The notes under the pieces are model-generated. The model was given only the letters and a program-made list of their open reading frames with translations, was not told the DNA's origin and searched no databases. Positions 57,079 to 64,000 of a DNA stretch of 64,000 bases are shown in pieces. The position numbers were made by a program, and so were the translations under genes. Numbering within the stretch: position 1 is the first letter of the stretch; every line of letters begins with the position of its first letter. Origin of the DNA: CAZHFW01 sp964531675 (GTDB lineage: Bacteria; Planctomycetota; Phycisphaerae; Phycisphaerales; UBA1924); the NCBI GenBank assembly GCA_964531675.1, contig CAZHFW010000002.1:1-64000 (forward strand), written 5' to 3'.

Positions 57079-58515
57079 TCACGACCGGACCACCGATTCC
57101 GACGGCGTCTCCACCACCACGCACGCCGGCAGGTCGATCGTCATCGTCGTGCCCTGCTTCCAGACCGATTCGACGCTGATGGTCCCGCCCAGGGCTTTGA
57201 CGCTGGATTTCACGATCGCCAGTCCCAGTCCCGTGCCGCGGCGCTGGGCCTGGCCCGAGCGCGAAGCGTCGACCTGATAGAAGCGTTCGAAGATCCGTCT
57301 CTGGGCAGCAAGCGGGATGCCCATGCCCTGGTCGCTCACGACAAAGCGGGCCGCGTGCCGCTTGGTGTTGGGTCCTCCCGCGTCGGGGGAGATCACCTTG
57401 CCCACGACGCGCACCGTCGTGCCCTCGTACGCGAACTTGGTCGCGTTGTCGATCAGGTTGCGGAGGATCAGTTGCAGCAGGCGCGTGTCGGTCTCCATGC
57501 GGTCCAGGGCCGGATCGCACTCGATCGCGAGCGCCAGCTTGCGCTCGTGGCATTGCTGCTCGAAGTGGGCCCGCAGGCTCTCGGCCAGCTCACTCATGCG
57601 GACCGGGCCGATCTCGACAGGCGCGTCGGGGGACTCGAGCCTGGAGAGGTCGAGCATGTCGCGCGTGAGCTCTTCCAGCCGCGTGACGTTGGCCGCGATC
57701 ATGGAGATGAACCGCTCGGACATCGCGGGGTCCTCGGCAGCTCCGTCGGCGAGGGTCTCCACCGCCGCCCGGATCGAGCTCAGGGGCGTCCGGAACTCGT
57801 GCGACGCGTTGGCGACAAAGTCCGTGCGGTTTTGCATCGCGCTGGCGAACTCAGAAATGTCGCGCAGGATCAGGGTGGCGCCGCAACGGCCGTGGATGGG
57901 CGTGCCGATCGGTGCGGCCAGCACCTGAAAGGTCCGCATCTCGCCCCGCACCGCAAGCTTGACCTGGGCCCGCTGGGCGCTGGGGGTGGAGCCATCGGAG
58001 GCGGCTGCGTGCAGCCCGACCAGCTCGTGCTGGGTGAAGAGCTCGTCGATGAGCCTGCCGATGGGCCCGACCGGGCGATCCGCGAAGAGGCGCTGGGCCT
58101 CGGCGTTCATGAGGATGACTTCGCCCCGGGGGTTGGTCGCGACGACCGCGGCGTCGCTGGCGTCCAGGGCCGCCTGGCAGACCCAGCGTTCCTGATCGAG
58201 GCGTTGGAGCGACGCGGTGAGAGAGTCGACGGACTGCTCGAGCACTTCGGCGGGCTCGGTGGCGCGGGCGCCGGGGATGCCCGCCAGAGAGCGGAGCTGA
58301 TCGACCGCCTCGGTGGTGCGCCGCCGGGCCTCGTTATCGGCGTGCTCGAGCTTGGCCGCAACCCACCACGCGGTGGCCGCTGCGGGGAGCGCCGGGAGCA
58401 GCAGCGCGTAGCCCGTGGGCACTTCCAGCAGGATGCACGCCCAGAATGTCGCCAGGGTGGTGGCCAAGAGGGCCACGCCAACCAGCACCGGGACTCTGGA
58501 GCGACGCTCGATCAT
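57079..58515 (-). CDS. phoR: PhoR-like sensor histidine kinase
   Basis: 478 aa. Two N-terminal TM helices (VPVLVGVALLATTLATFWAC, TGYALLLPALPAAATAWWV) with a short loop, a PAS-like domain (about 110-220, QAALDASDAAVVATNPRGEV), HisKA with phospho-acceptor His239 in NASHEFRTPLSS, and an ATPase domain (NLIDNATKF, DQGMGIPL, GTGLGLAIVKS). This is the PhoR layout. The response regulator gene is next upstream on the same strand, 80 bp away, and a porin lies beyond it. Phosphate sensing is inferred from this grouping. Confidence 0.9.
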   Translation of the reverse strand: MIERRSRVPVLVGVALLATTLATFWACILLEVPTGYALLLPALPAAATAWWVAAKLEHADNEARRRTTEAVDQLRSLAGIPGARATEPAEVLEQSVDSLTASLQRLDQERWVCQAALDASDAAVVATNPRGEVILMNAEAQRLFADRPVGPIGRLIDELFTQHELVGLHAAASDGSTPSAQRAQVKLAVRGEMRTFQVLAAPIGTPIHGRCGATLILRDISEFASAMQNRTDFVANASHEFRTPLSSIRAAVETLADGAAEDPAMSERFISMIAANVTRLEELTRDMLDLSRLESPDAPVEIGPVRMSELAESLRAHFEQQCHERKLALAIECDPALDRMETDTRLLQLILRNLIDNATKFAYEGTTVRVVGKVISPDAGGPNTKRHAARFVVSDQGMGIPLAAQRRIFERFYQVDASRSGQAQRRGTGLGLAIVKSSVKALGGTISVESVWKQGTTMTIDLPACVVVETPSESVVRS

Positions 58516-58595
58516 CTATAGATGGTATTGGGTGGAGGCCCGAGACCGGAAGAGGACAGGCTGAGCCCGGCTTGATCAGGTCAGAAGCGCCCGAT

Positions 58596-59324
58596 TCAGG
58601 CGGTGGGCTGGGTCTCGGGGCTGTCGGCGTCCTCCGGGTCGAGGGTCGCCTTGTACCCCACGCCGCGGATCGTCTTGATGATGTTGGCGTGGGGGCCGAG
58701 CTTCTTGCGGATGCTGGTGATGTGCACGTCGATGGTCCGCTCGGTCACCGTCACGCCCGGGCCCATGGCCTTGGCCATCAGCGTCGCGCGCGAGAGCACA
58801 CGGCTGCCCGCTTGCACAAGCGAAGCCAGCAGGCGGAACTCGGTCAGCGTGAGCTTGATCGACTGGCCTTCGAGGAACACCTCGTGCGTATCCGTGTCGA
58901 TCTCGATCGGCCCGAGGCTCAGCCGTCGGGTCGCATCCGGCGTGCGGTGCGTCCGACGGAGCAGCGCCTCCACCCGCGCCACCAGCACCTTCACGCTGAA
59001 GGGCTTGATCACGTAGTCGTCAGCGCCCACCGTCAGGCCGACGATCTGGTCGACCTCCTCACCCTTGGCGGTGAGCATCATGATGGGCACCTGGGCGGTG
59101 GTGGGATTGGTGCGGACGCGGCTGGCGACCTCGGTCCCGGAGAGCTCCGGGAGCATGACGTCCAATAAAATCAGGTCTGGGACGCGGCGGGCGATGGAAT
59201 CAAGGGCTTGTCGGCCGTTGTGGGCGACCGAAGTCTCGTAGCCAGCCTTGGTCAGGTTGTAGACCAAGAGCTCGCAGAGGTCCTTCTCATCGTCCACGAC
59301 CAGCACGTGCTTCTGGAGGCCCAT
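58596..59324 (-). CDS. phoB: PhoB-like OmpR-family response regulator
   Basis: 242 aa. Receiver domain with VLVVDDEKD, phospho-acceptor Asp55 (LILLDVMLPE) and KPF; winged-helix output at about 140-230 (LTLTEFRLLASLVQAGSRVL, ERTIDVHITSIRKKLG, IKTIRGVGYK). Should bind promoters as a dimer after phosphorylation by the adjacent PhoR-like kinase. Its start faces the 488-bp leader of the porin, a plausible target. I did not find a convincing Pho-box repeat there. Confidence 0.92.
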   Translation of the reverse strand: MGLQKHVLVVDDEKDLCELLVYNLTKAGYETSVAHNGRQALDSIARRVPDLILLDVMLPELSGTEVASRVRTNPTTAQVPIMMLTAKGEEVDQIVGLTVGADDYVIKPFSVKVLVARVEALLRRTHRTPDATRRLSLGPIEIDTDTHEVFLEGQSIKLTLTEFRLLASLVQAGSRVLSRATLMAKAMGPGVTVTERTIDVHITSIRKKLGPHANIIKTIRGVGYKATLDPEDADSPETQPTA

Positions 59325-59812
59325 GTCTTGGTCCCGTAAGGGTTTACAGAAAACAAAGCCGGCCTTCTGCCGGGTCTGCGATGGCGGGAAAAGCGTAGGG
59401 GAAAGCGTGTGGAAAGAGGCGGGAAGGCGTGTTCGGGTTGAGCTAAAAGTGGGTTCAGGGGGGCTCGGGAGCGTTATTTGACCGTTTCACCATCGAAAAG
59501 TTTGGCTCCGGGGTGTGGACGGCCGAAAAACCATCCCAGTGAGTTTGCGTTCGCTAATGAGGGAGGCTAGTGTTTCCTCTCTCGGAGTGCCCCCCGTCCG
59601 GTAAGCGGGGTGTACCACCGGCGATCGGGATGCGGGGAATCGCGGCCGATCGCGGAGGGCAAGAGGTTCGGAACGGTGGGTTCGTTCCGAGCAGCGGCCT
59701 TCTCGATGGCGGGCCCGGCAGAGTGTCGCCGGTGGATCCCGAGTGTTCTGGAGTTCCGATTCGGGCGAGGCTTGGAACCGCCACCCGAATCTCACCTTGC
59801 AAGGAGTATCAA
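59325..59812. promoter_or_regulatory. 488-bp divergent phoB/porin regulatory region and porin leader
   Basis: Contains purine-rich GGGAAAAGCGTAGGGGAAAGCGT-like sequence near 59390, AT-richer stretches near 59475-59560 where promoters could sit, and a hairpin TCGGAAC...GTTCCGA at 59668-59690. The porin ribosome-binding site AAGGAG begins at 59801. A long 5' leader is likely. No known riboswitch or Pho box could be assigned. Confidence 0.45.
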
Positions 59813-61090
59813 ATGAATCGCAAGACTGTTCTCATGGCTCTGGCCGGCCTCGCGATGGCGTCGTCCGCTGTTGCGCAGACCTCCGATGCGAGCAAGGCCT
59901 ACGCGGCTGAGCTCAACGCTGACGCGGCGACCAAGACCAGCCTCCTGGCTGCTGGTGGCTCCGGTCACGACGGCGTTTTCCACATCGCCGACGGCTCGGG
60001 CAACTACCGCCTGAACATCAGCGGCTACACCCAGTTCCGTTACGACATGAACTGGCGTGACGGCGGCGTGGGCGGCGGCGACAGCGGGTTCAGCAACGGC
60101 TTCGAGATGACCCGCACCAACATGTACTTCTCGGGTAACGTCATCAACCCGAACACCACCTTCCTCATCCAGACCGGCTTCGACTCCTCGGGCGAGTTCA
60201 GCCTGATCGACGCCTACGGCAAGTACCAGTTCGACAACGGCATGGGCCTCATCTGGGGTCAGTTCCGCGCTCCGGTCTACCGCGAAGTCCTCGTCGCTCC
60301 CGAGAAGCAGCTCGCCGCTGACGTCTCCGTGACCGGCTTCGTCTTCGATCCGGGTCGCACCCAGGGCATCGCGGTCGACTACCGCTCCGACAGCTTCGGC
60401 ATCGTCGGCAGCTTCAACGACGGCGCCAACTCGGCCAACACCCCCTACAACACCATCAACGGCATCAACGGCAACGAGGCCGACTGGGGCCTGACCGTTC
60501 GCCTCGAAGGCAAGTTCGCCGGCGACTGGTCCCGCTTCGACGACTTCACCAGCTTCCGTAACCAGGACTTCGCCGCGATGGTCGGTGGTGCGTTCCACTA
60601 CCAGTCCTTCGGCCGCACCGGTAACGGCACCGCCACCTCCCAGACCGAGGGCAGCGGCTACAACTACACCGTTGACGCCTCCCTCGAGGGCAACGGCTGG
60701 AACTTCTTCGCCTCGTTCCTCGGCGCCAACCTCGACGTCGATGGCCAGCAGTCCCGCGATGACTACGCCTTCGTCGTTCAGGGCGGCATCTTCGTGACCG
60801 ACAGCCTCGAGATCTTCGCCCGCTGGGACAGCCTCTTCCCCGACTCCGAAGGCCCGGGCCGTTCCTCGACCCAGGATGATGACTTCAACACCATCACCTT
60901 CGGCATCAACAACTACTTCGTCCCCGAGTCCCACGCTGCCAAGCTGACGGTTGACGCGTCCTACTTCCTGGACACCGCCGACCAGAACGCTCTGGCCTCC
61001 GGCGCGGTCAACGCGACCAACGTCGGCCTCCTGCCCTCGGACAACGACGGTCAGTTCAACGTCCGCGTCCAGATGCAGCTGATGTTCTAA
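59813..61090 (+). CDS. Phosphate-selective porin (OprO/OprP-like)
   Basis: 425 aa, outer-membrane beta barrel. Signal peptide (VLMALAGLAMASSAVAQ). Porin O/P landmarks: FHIADGSGNYRLNISGYTQF with FRYD, GFEMTRTNMYFSGNVINPNT, LIDAYGKYQF, GLIWGQFRAP and GQFNVRVQMQLMF ending in Phe. Strong codon preference (mostly NNC) and an AAGGAG site 6 bp before the ATG suggest high expression. Divergent from phoB. The substrate is likely phosphate or polyphosphate by family and context. A terminator follows. Confidence 0.9.
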   Translation: MNRKTVLMALAGLAMASSAVAQTSDASKAYAAELNADAATKTSLLAAGGSGHDGVFHIADGSGNYRLNISGYTQFRYDMNWRDGGVGGGDSGFSNGFEMTRTNMYFSGNVINPNTTFLIQTGFDSSGEFSLIDAYGKYQFDNGMGLIWGQFRAPVYREVLVAPEKQLAADVSVTGFVFDPGRTQGIAVDYRSDSFGIVGSFNDGANSANTPYNTINGINGNEADWGLTVRLEGKFAGDWSRFDDFTSFRNQDFAAMVGGAFHYQSFGRTGNGTATSQTEGSGYNYTVDASLEGNGWNFFASFLGANLDVDGQQSRDDYAFVVQGGIFVTDSLEIFARWDSLFPDSEGPGRSSTQDDDFNTITFGINNYFVPESHAAKLTVDASYFLDTADQNALASGAVNATNVGLLPSDNDGQFNVRVQMQLMF

Positions 61091-61127
61091 AGCATCAGAT
61101 GGTCTGACTCGAATCTCTGATTCGTCT

Positions 61128-61162
61128 CCACCCCGGTCGAAAGGCCGGGGTGGTTGTTTTTG
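61128..61162 (+). terminator. Rho-independent terminator after the porin
   Basis: CCACCCCGG-TCGAAAGG-CCGGGGTGG followed by TTGTTTTT. 9-bp stem with T-run; strong. Confidence 0.9.
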
Positions 61163-61168
61163 GATGCA

Positions 61169-61288
61169 GGCACGGAGGCACGGAGGCACGGAGGCACGGA
61201 GCGACGGAGCGATCAGGCGATCAAGCGATCAGGCGATCAAGCCACGGAGGCGTGCAGGCACGCGGCCACGAGGCGGGCGAGCCACACG
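61169..61288. repeat. Octamer-phased array D (15 units)
   Basis: Fifteen contiguous 8-bp units: GGCACGGA x4, GCGACGGA, GCGATCAG, GCGATCAA, GCGATCAG, GCGATCAA, GCCACGGA, GGCGTGCA, GGCACGCG, GCCACGAG, GCGGGCGA, GCCACACG. Every unit starts with G and phase is never lost, although sequence changes along the array. It fills most of the gap between the porin terminator and the argS stop. Confidence 0.88.
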
Positions 61289-61330
61289 CTCGTGAGCATC
61301 TCACCAGTGCCCAGTGCCTTCCCCTCTTCC

Positions 61331-63196
61331 TCACATCCGTTCGACGGTGGGGATGCCCAGCGTGTCCAGGCCGTCTTTCAGCACGCGGGCCGTGAGGTCG
61401 CACAGCCGCAGGCGCGAGGCCCGCAGCTTGGCGTCCTCGGTGTTGAGCACCGGGCACGCGTCGAAGAAGCTCGAGAACGCCCCCGCCAGGTCGTACAGGT
61501 ACTGGCACATGCGGTGCGGCTCCAGCGCCGAGACCACGTTGTGCACCGCGGCGTTGTAACGCAGCAGCGTGAGCGCCAGCGTCTTCTCCTGAGGCTCGTT
61601 GATGATCAGGGGCGCCGCCGCGACGTTCACGTCGATGCCGCGCTCCGCCGCCTTGCGGAAGATCGAGCGCGTGCGCACCAGCGCATACAGCAGATAAGGC
61701 CCGGTGTTGCCCTCGAACGCGAGCATGCGGTCGTAGTTGAAGACGTAGTCCTTCACGCGGTCGTTGGACAGGTCGGCGTACTTGAGCGCCGCCACGCCCA
61801 CCGCTGCCGCGACCGCGCCGCGCTCGGCGTCGCTCAGGTCCTTGGAGCGTTCGTTCACGACCGCCAGCGCGCGGGTGGTCGCTTCGGTCACCAGGTCCAG
61901 GAGCTTGACGTTCTCGCCCGAGCGGGTCTTGAAAGGCCGTCCGTCATCGCCCAGCACCATGCCGAAGGGCGCATGCTCAAGCGAGGAAGGCTCGGCCTTG
62001 CCCGCCTTGGTCGCAAAGCCCGCCTTGATCGCGGCCCCGAAGACCTGCTTGAAGTGCAACGCCTGCCGGGCGTCCACGCAGTACACGACGCGGTCGGCGC
62101 CGAGCTTCTGCACGCGACGGCGGACCGCCGCGATATCCGTGGTCGCGTACAGGAATCCGCCGTCGGACTTGCGGATCAGGCAGGGCTCGTTGACGCCCTC
62201 GACGCGCACGACCAGGGCGCCGCCATCGGGCTCGGCGACCCGGCGCGCGACCAGATCGTCCACCATCGGCGCGAGCTCCTCGCGATAGGCCGACTCGCCC
62301 GCGGTGTGCTCGTCCAGGATGATCGTGTTGAGAAGCTTGCACACCCGGAGGCACTCATCGAGCGTGATCCGCTGGATGCGCTCCCACACCCGCACCTCGC
62401 GCTTGGCGCCCGATTGCAGATTGACCAGCGCCTGCTTGGCACGGCTCAGCGAGAGCTCGGCCTTGCGGAGCCTGTCGAGCTCGTCCTCCCACTCGGCTTC
62501 GGCCTTGGGGCCCAGGTTGTACCGCGTGATCCAGGACGCGGGGGTGTCGGTGTCGCAGTCCTTCTGGGCCTGCTTGTAGGCCTTTTCCAGCGCGTCGAGG
62601 CTGGTGATGTACGTCGCGGGATCGGCGTCGCCATGCGTCCGAAGCAGGGACTCGATGACCATCGCGATGGGCAGGCCCCAGTCGCCGACGTGGTTCTGCC
62701 GCACGACCTTGTCGCCCGCCCGGGCCAGCGCGCGGGCCAGCGAGTCGCCGATGATGATCGAGCGCAGGTGCCCGACGTGCATCTGCTTGGCGAGGTTCAC
62801 GCCGCAGAGATCGACCACGACCGTCTGCGGCGGGGTGATGGGCACCACACCCAGCGCGGGCGTGTCCATCTTGGCGAGCAACGCCGCCAGCGCGTCACCC
62901 TTGAACGTGATGTTGATGAACCCCGGGCCGGCGATGCTCGCCTCGGTCACAGGCTGAGCAATGTCCGAGATGTCCAGATGCGCGATGATCGCCTTGGCGA
63001 CATCCCGCGGCGGCTTGCCCGCCTTCTTGGACAGAGGCATCGCCGCGTTGGACTGAAAGTCCCCCATGCTCGCCTGCTTGCACGGCGCGATCAGCGGATC
63101 AGCGTCGGTCACGCCCGGCACAGCCTTGACGATCGCAGCCTGGAAGCGATCCGCAAGGATCGCGAGGGGGTCGATGGGAGAGGAAACAGCGGGCAT
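61331..63196 (-). CDS. argS: Arginine--tRNA ligase
   Basis: 621 aa, class I synthetase. N-terminal Add-1-like domain, HIGH motif as HVGH (140-143) in KQMHVGHLRSIIIGDSLAR, then GDWGLPIAMVIESLL, LATTDIAAVRRRVQ-like, VYCVDARQALHFKQVF and C-terminal anticodon-binding helices (YLYDLAGAFSSFFDACPVL). Longer than E. coli ArgS (577) with a helical insert near 195-265. Upstream gap contains the 63238 array. Downstream is array D and the porin terminator. Confidence 0.96.
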   Translation of the reverse strand: MPAVSSPIDPLAILADRFQAAIVKAVPGVTDADPLIAPCKQASMGDFQSNAAMPLSKKAGKPPRDVAKAIIAHLDISDIAQPVTEASIAGPGFINITFKGDALAALLAKMDTPALGVVPITPPQTVVVDLCGVNLAKQMHVGHLRSIIIGDSLARALARAGDKVVRQNHVGDWGLPIAMVIESLLRTHGDADPATYITSLDALEKAYKQAQKDCDTDTPASWITRYNLGPKAEAEWEDELDRLRKAELSLSRAKQALVNLQSGAKREVRVWERIQRITLDECLRVCKLLNTIILDEHTAGESAYREELAPMVDDLVARRVAEPDGGALVVRVEGVNEPCLIRKSDGGFLYATTDIAAVRRRVQKLGADRVVYCVDARQALHFKQVFGAAIKAGFATKAGKAEPSSLEHAPFGMVLGDDGRPFKTRSGENVKLLDLVTEATTRALAVVNERSKDLSDAERGAVAAAVGVAALKYADLSNDRVKDYVFNYDRMLAFEGNTGPYLLYALVRTRSIFRKAAERGIDVNVAAAPLIINEPQEKTLALTLLRYNAAVHNVVSALEPHRMCQYLYDLAGAFSSFFDACPVLNTEDAKLRASRLRLCDLTARVLKDGLDTLGIPTVERM

Positions 63197-63237
63197 GGGG
63201 CGAGTTTAGCGCCGCCTCTTCGGATCGGAACTCGGGA

Positions 63238-63324
63238 GCAAAGAGCCAAATCGCAAATTGCCAAAGGGCCAGATCCGGAGTGGATTGCTTTGGCCCTTTG
63301 GCCGTTTGCGATTTGGCCATTTCA
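63238..63324. repeat. Octamer-phased array E forming a long hairpin
   Basis: Left part units GCAAAGAG, CCAAATCG, CAAATTGC, CAAAGGGC and right part units TTGCTTTG, GCCCTTTG, GCCGTTTG, CGATTTGG, CCATTTCA keep 8-bp phase. Left arm 63245-63273 and right arm 63289-63317 are reverse complements at 25 of 29 positions with a 15-nt loop. The last unit reaches the pgpA stop codon. Confidence 0.85.
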
Positions 63325-63831
63325 GAGCACCGCTCTGACCACCACCTGCACCACCACCGCCGCCTGCACGCCCGCGACCAGATCATCCAGCAGAATGCCC
63401 CAGCCCGCGGGGCGCTTCTGCAGGCCCCCGGCCGGCGGGAGCTTGATGATGTCGAAGAGCCGGAAGGCCAGGAACGCGCCGATCAGCGTCATCGCGGCCT
63501 TGCACGGGTCCGCCACCGACCACGCCGGCAGGAACATCAGCGCAATGCACTGGCCCGCGACTTCGTCCGCGACCACGTCAGGCGGGTCCTTCCGGCACAG
63601 CACGCTCTCGGCACGCTCGCCCTCGGCCACGCACCCCGCCGAGAAGAACACCAGCACGCCCAGCAACGCCAGGTTGTAGTGGAGGGGGTTGTCCACAGGG
63701 CCCAGGCCCATGGCGATCATCGCCCCCGCCAGCAGCACCGGAGGCAAAGAGCCCCAGGTCCCGGGTGCGGGCCTCAGCCGGCCCACACCAAAGACTGTTG
63801 AAACAGGAATGTCCTTCCGCGTCAGGGGCAT
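63322..63831 (-). CDS. pgpA: Phosphatidylglycerophosphatase A
   Basis: 169 aa membrane enzyme that dephosphorylates phosphatidylglycerol phosphate. Landmarks: FGVGRLRPAPGTWGSLPPVL, KDPPDVVADEVAGQCIALMF (DExxG), and FRLFDIIKLPPAGGLQ...GWGILLDDLVAGV. Four TM helices expected. It starts 4 bp after the stop of a CDP-alcohol phosphatidyltransferase-like gene, consistent with a pgsA-pgpA operon. Confidence 0.94.
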   Translation of the reverse strand: MPLTRKDIPVSTVFGVGRLRPAPGTWGSLPPVLLAGAMIAMGLGPVDNPLHYNLALLGVLVFFSAGCVAEGERAESVLCRKDPPDVVADEVAGQCIALMFLPAWSVADPCKAAMTLIGAFLAFRLFDIIKLPPAGGLQKRPAGWGILLDDLVAGVQAAVVVQVVVRAVL

Positions 63832-63835
63832 GCTT

Positions 63836-64000
63836 CTAGCTTCGGGCCGACAGGCGGATCGCCCGCAGAACGTACGGCACCCCGCTCAGGGCCGACACAA
63901 TCACCGTCAGCCACACCAGCCCCGCGATGATCGCCCCCGCGGTCGTCCCCGGCGCGGTGCTCCACCCGGCACAAGCCAGCAGCACCGCCGGGATGCACAC
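63836..64000 (-). CDS. CDP-alcohol phosphatidyltransferase-like protein, C-terminal fragment (pgsA-like)
   Basis: Last 54 residues (from VCIPAVLLACAGWSTAPGTT on the minus strand) with helix GAIIAGLVWLTVIVSALSGV and the ending PYVLRAIRLSARS. The final helix then Y-R-x-basic tail is like PgsA. The CDP-alcohol catalytic motif lies outside the window. Its position directly before pgpA supports pgsA. Confidence 0.7.
   Translation of the reverse strand: MCIPAVLLACAGWSTAPGTTAGAIIAGLVWLTVIVSALSGVPYVLRAIRLSARS

Noticed and set aside
56565..57179. Plus-strand ORF across the REP-like region
   Set aside because: Peptides such as PLARARGSV reflect the palindromes; the frame overlaps HD-GYP and phoR ends.
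59325..59812. Possible Pho box in the phoB-porin gap
   Set aside because: No pair of CTGTCAT-like 7-mers with the expected 4-bp spacing was found by eye; planctomycete Pho boxes may differ.
59792..61189. 465-codon minus-strand ORF opposite the porin
   Set aside because: It lacks any motif, and the plus strand carries the porin with strong codon bias and a ribosome-binding site.
61154..63679. 841-codon plus-strand ORF
   Set aside because: Its start reads the octamer array (EARRHGGTE-type peptides) and the rest is the antisense of argS.

Overview
The window is about 64 kb of high-GC bacterial chromosome. It most likely comes from a planctomycete of the class Phycisphaerae. The evidence is family-level: three secreted proteins end in the paired DLGDFFEFFN 'GC-type dockerin' typical of that group, one surface protein has a LEPR-XLL-like N-terminus, two proteins end in PEP-CTERM-like tails (short Pro motif, hydrophobic helix, RRRR), and two small membrane proteins carry a CxxCGYD...CPECG ribbon. 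Most of the window is ordinary chromosome. I saw no rRNA, tRNA, CRISPR array, transposase or integrase.

Layout. 1-14.5 kb: 5' part of trpS, a GAF/histidine kinase/receiver hybrid, a CPBP membrane protease divergent from trpC, a lipoprotein-thioredoxin fusion, surE, DoxX and VOC proteins, an S9 peptidase, a PEP-CTERM protein, pyrE, a TSUP exporter with its DUF1634 partner, and a class-A-like serine hydrolase. 14.7-19.5 kb: two ketoacyl synthases flank an RGG-tailed GxxExxY protein; the first synthase and the GxxExxY protein both have altered active sites. 19.5-22 kb: a LEPR-XLL surface protein and a small conserved protein.

22.2-28.0 kb: a compact same-strand block of phage structural genes (SPP1-type portal, scaffold-like coiled coil, SU10-type major capsid protein, connector-like and tail-like small proteins, a one-TM coiled-coil protein). 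It ends in a translationally overlapping lipoprotein gene. There is no terminase, protease, tape measure, lysis enzyme, integrase or att site, and base use looks like the host's. It looks like a domesticated capsid module and is the most interesting locus.

28-37.3 kb: two secreted amidohydrolase-fold proteins with partly lost metal sites, PPi-dependent phosphofructokinase, and a membrane patatin. 37.3-44.6 kb: secreted proteins (three GC-dockerin proteins, one PEP-CTERM, one DUF1579) and a planctomycete-type hypothetical. 45-56.7 kb: GNAT and hotdog-fold enzymes, radA, a 1441-residue AsmA-like protein, a LOG-family protein, a lipoprotein and an HD-GYP protein. 57-61 kb: phoR-phoB divergent from an OprO/OprP-like porin, which suggests a phosphate-response locus. 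61.3-64 kb: argS, pgpA and the 3' end of a pgsA-like gene.

Intergenic DNA carries two repeat systems: strictly 8-bp-phased arrays of changing sequence (44.7, 44.9, 55.2, 61.2 and 63.2 kb), and 20-bp REP-like palindromes with 8-bp arms (5.7, 56.8, 56.9 and 56.95 kb).
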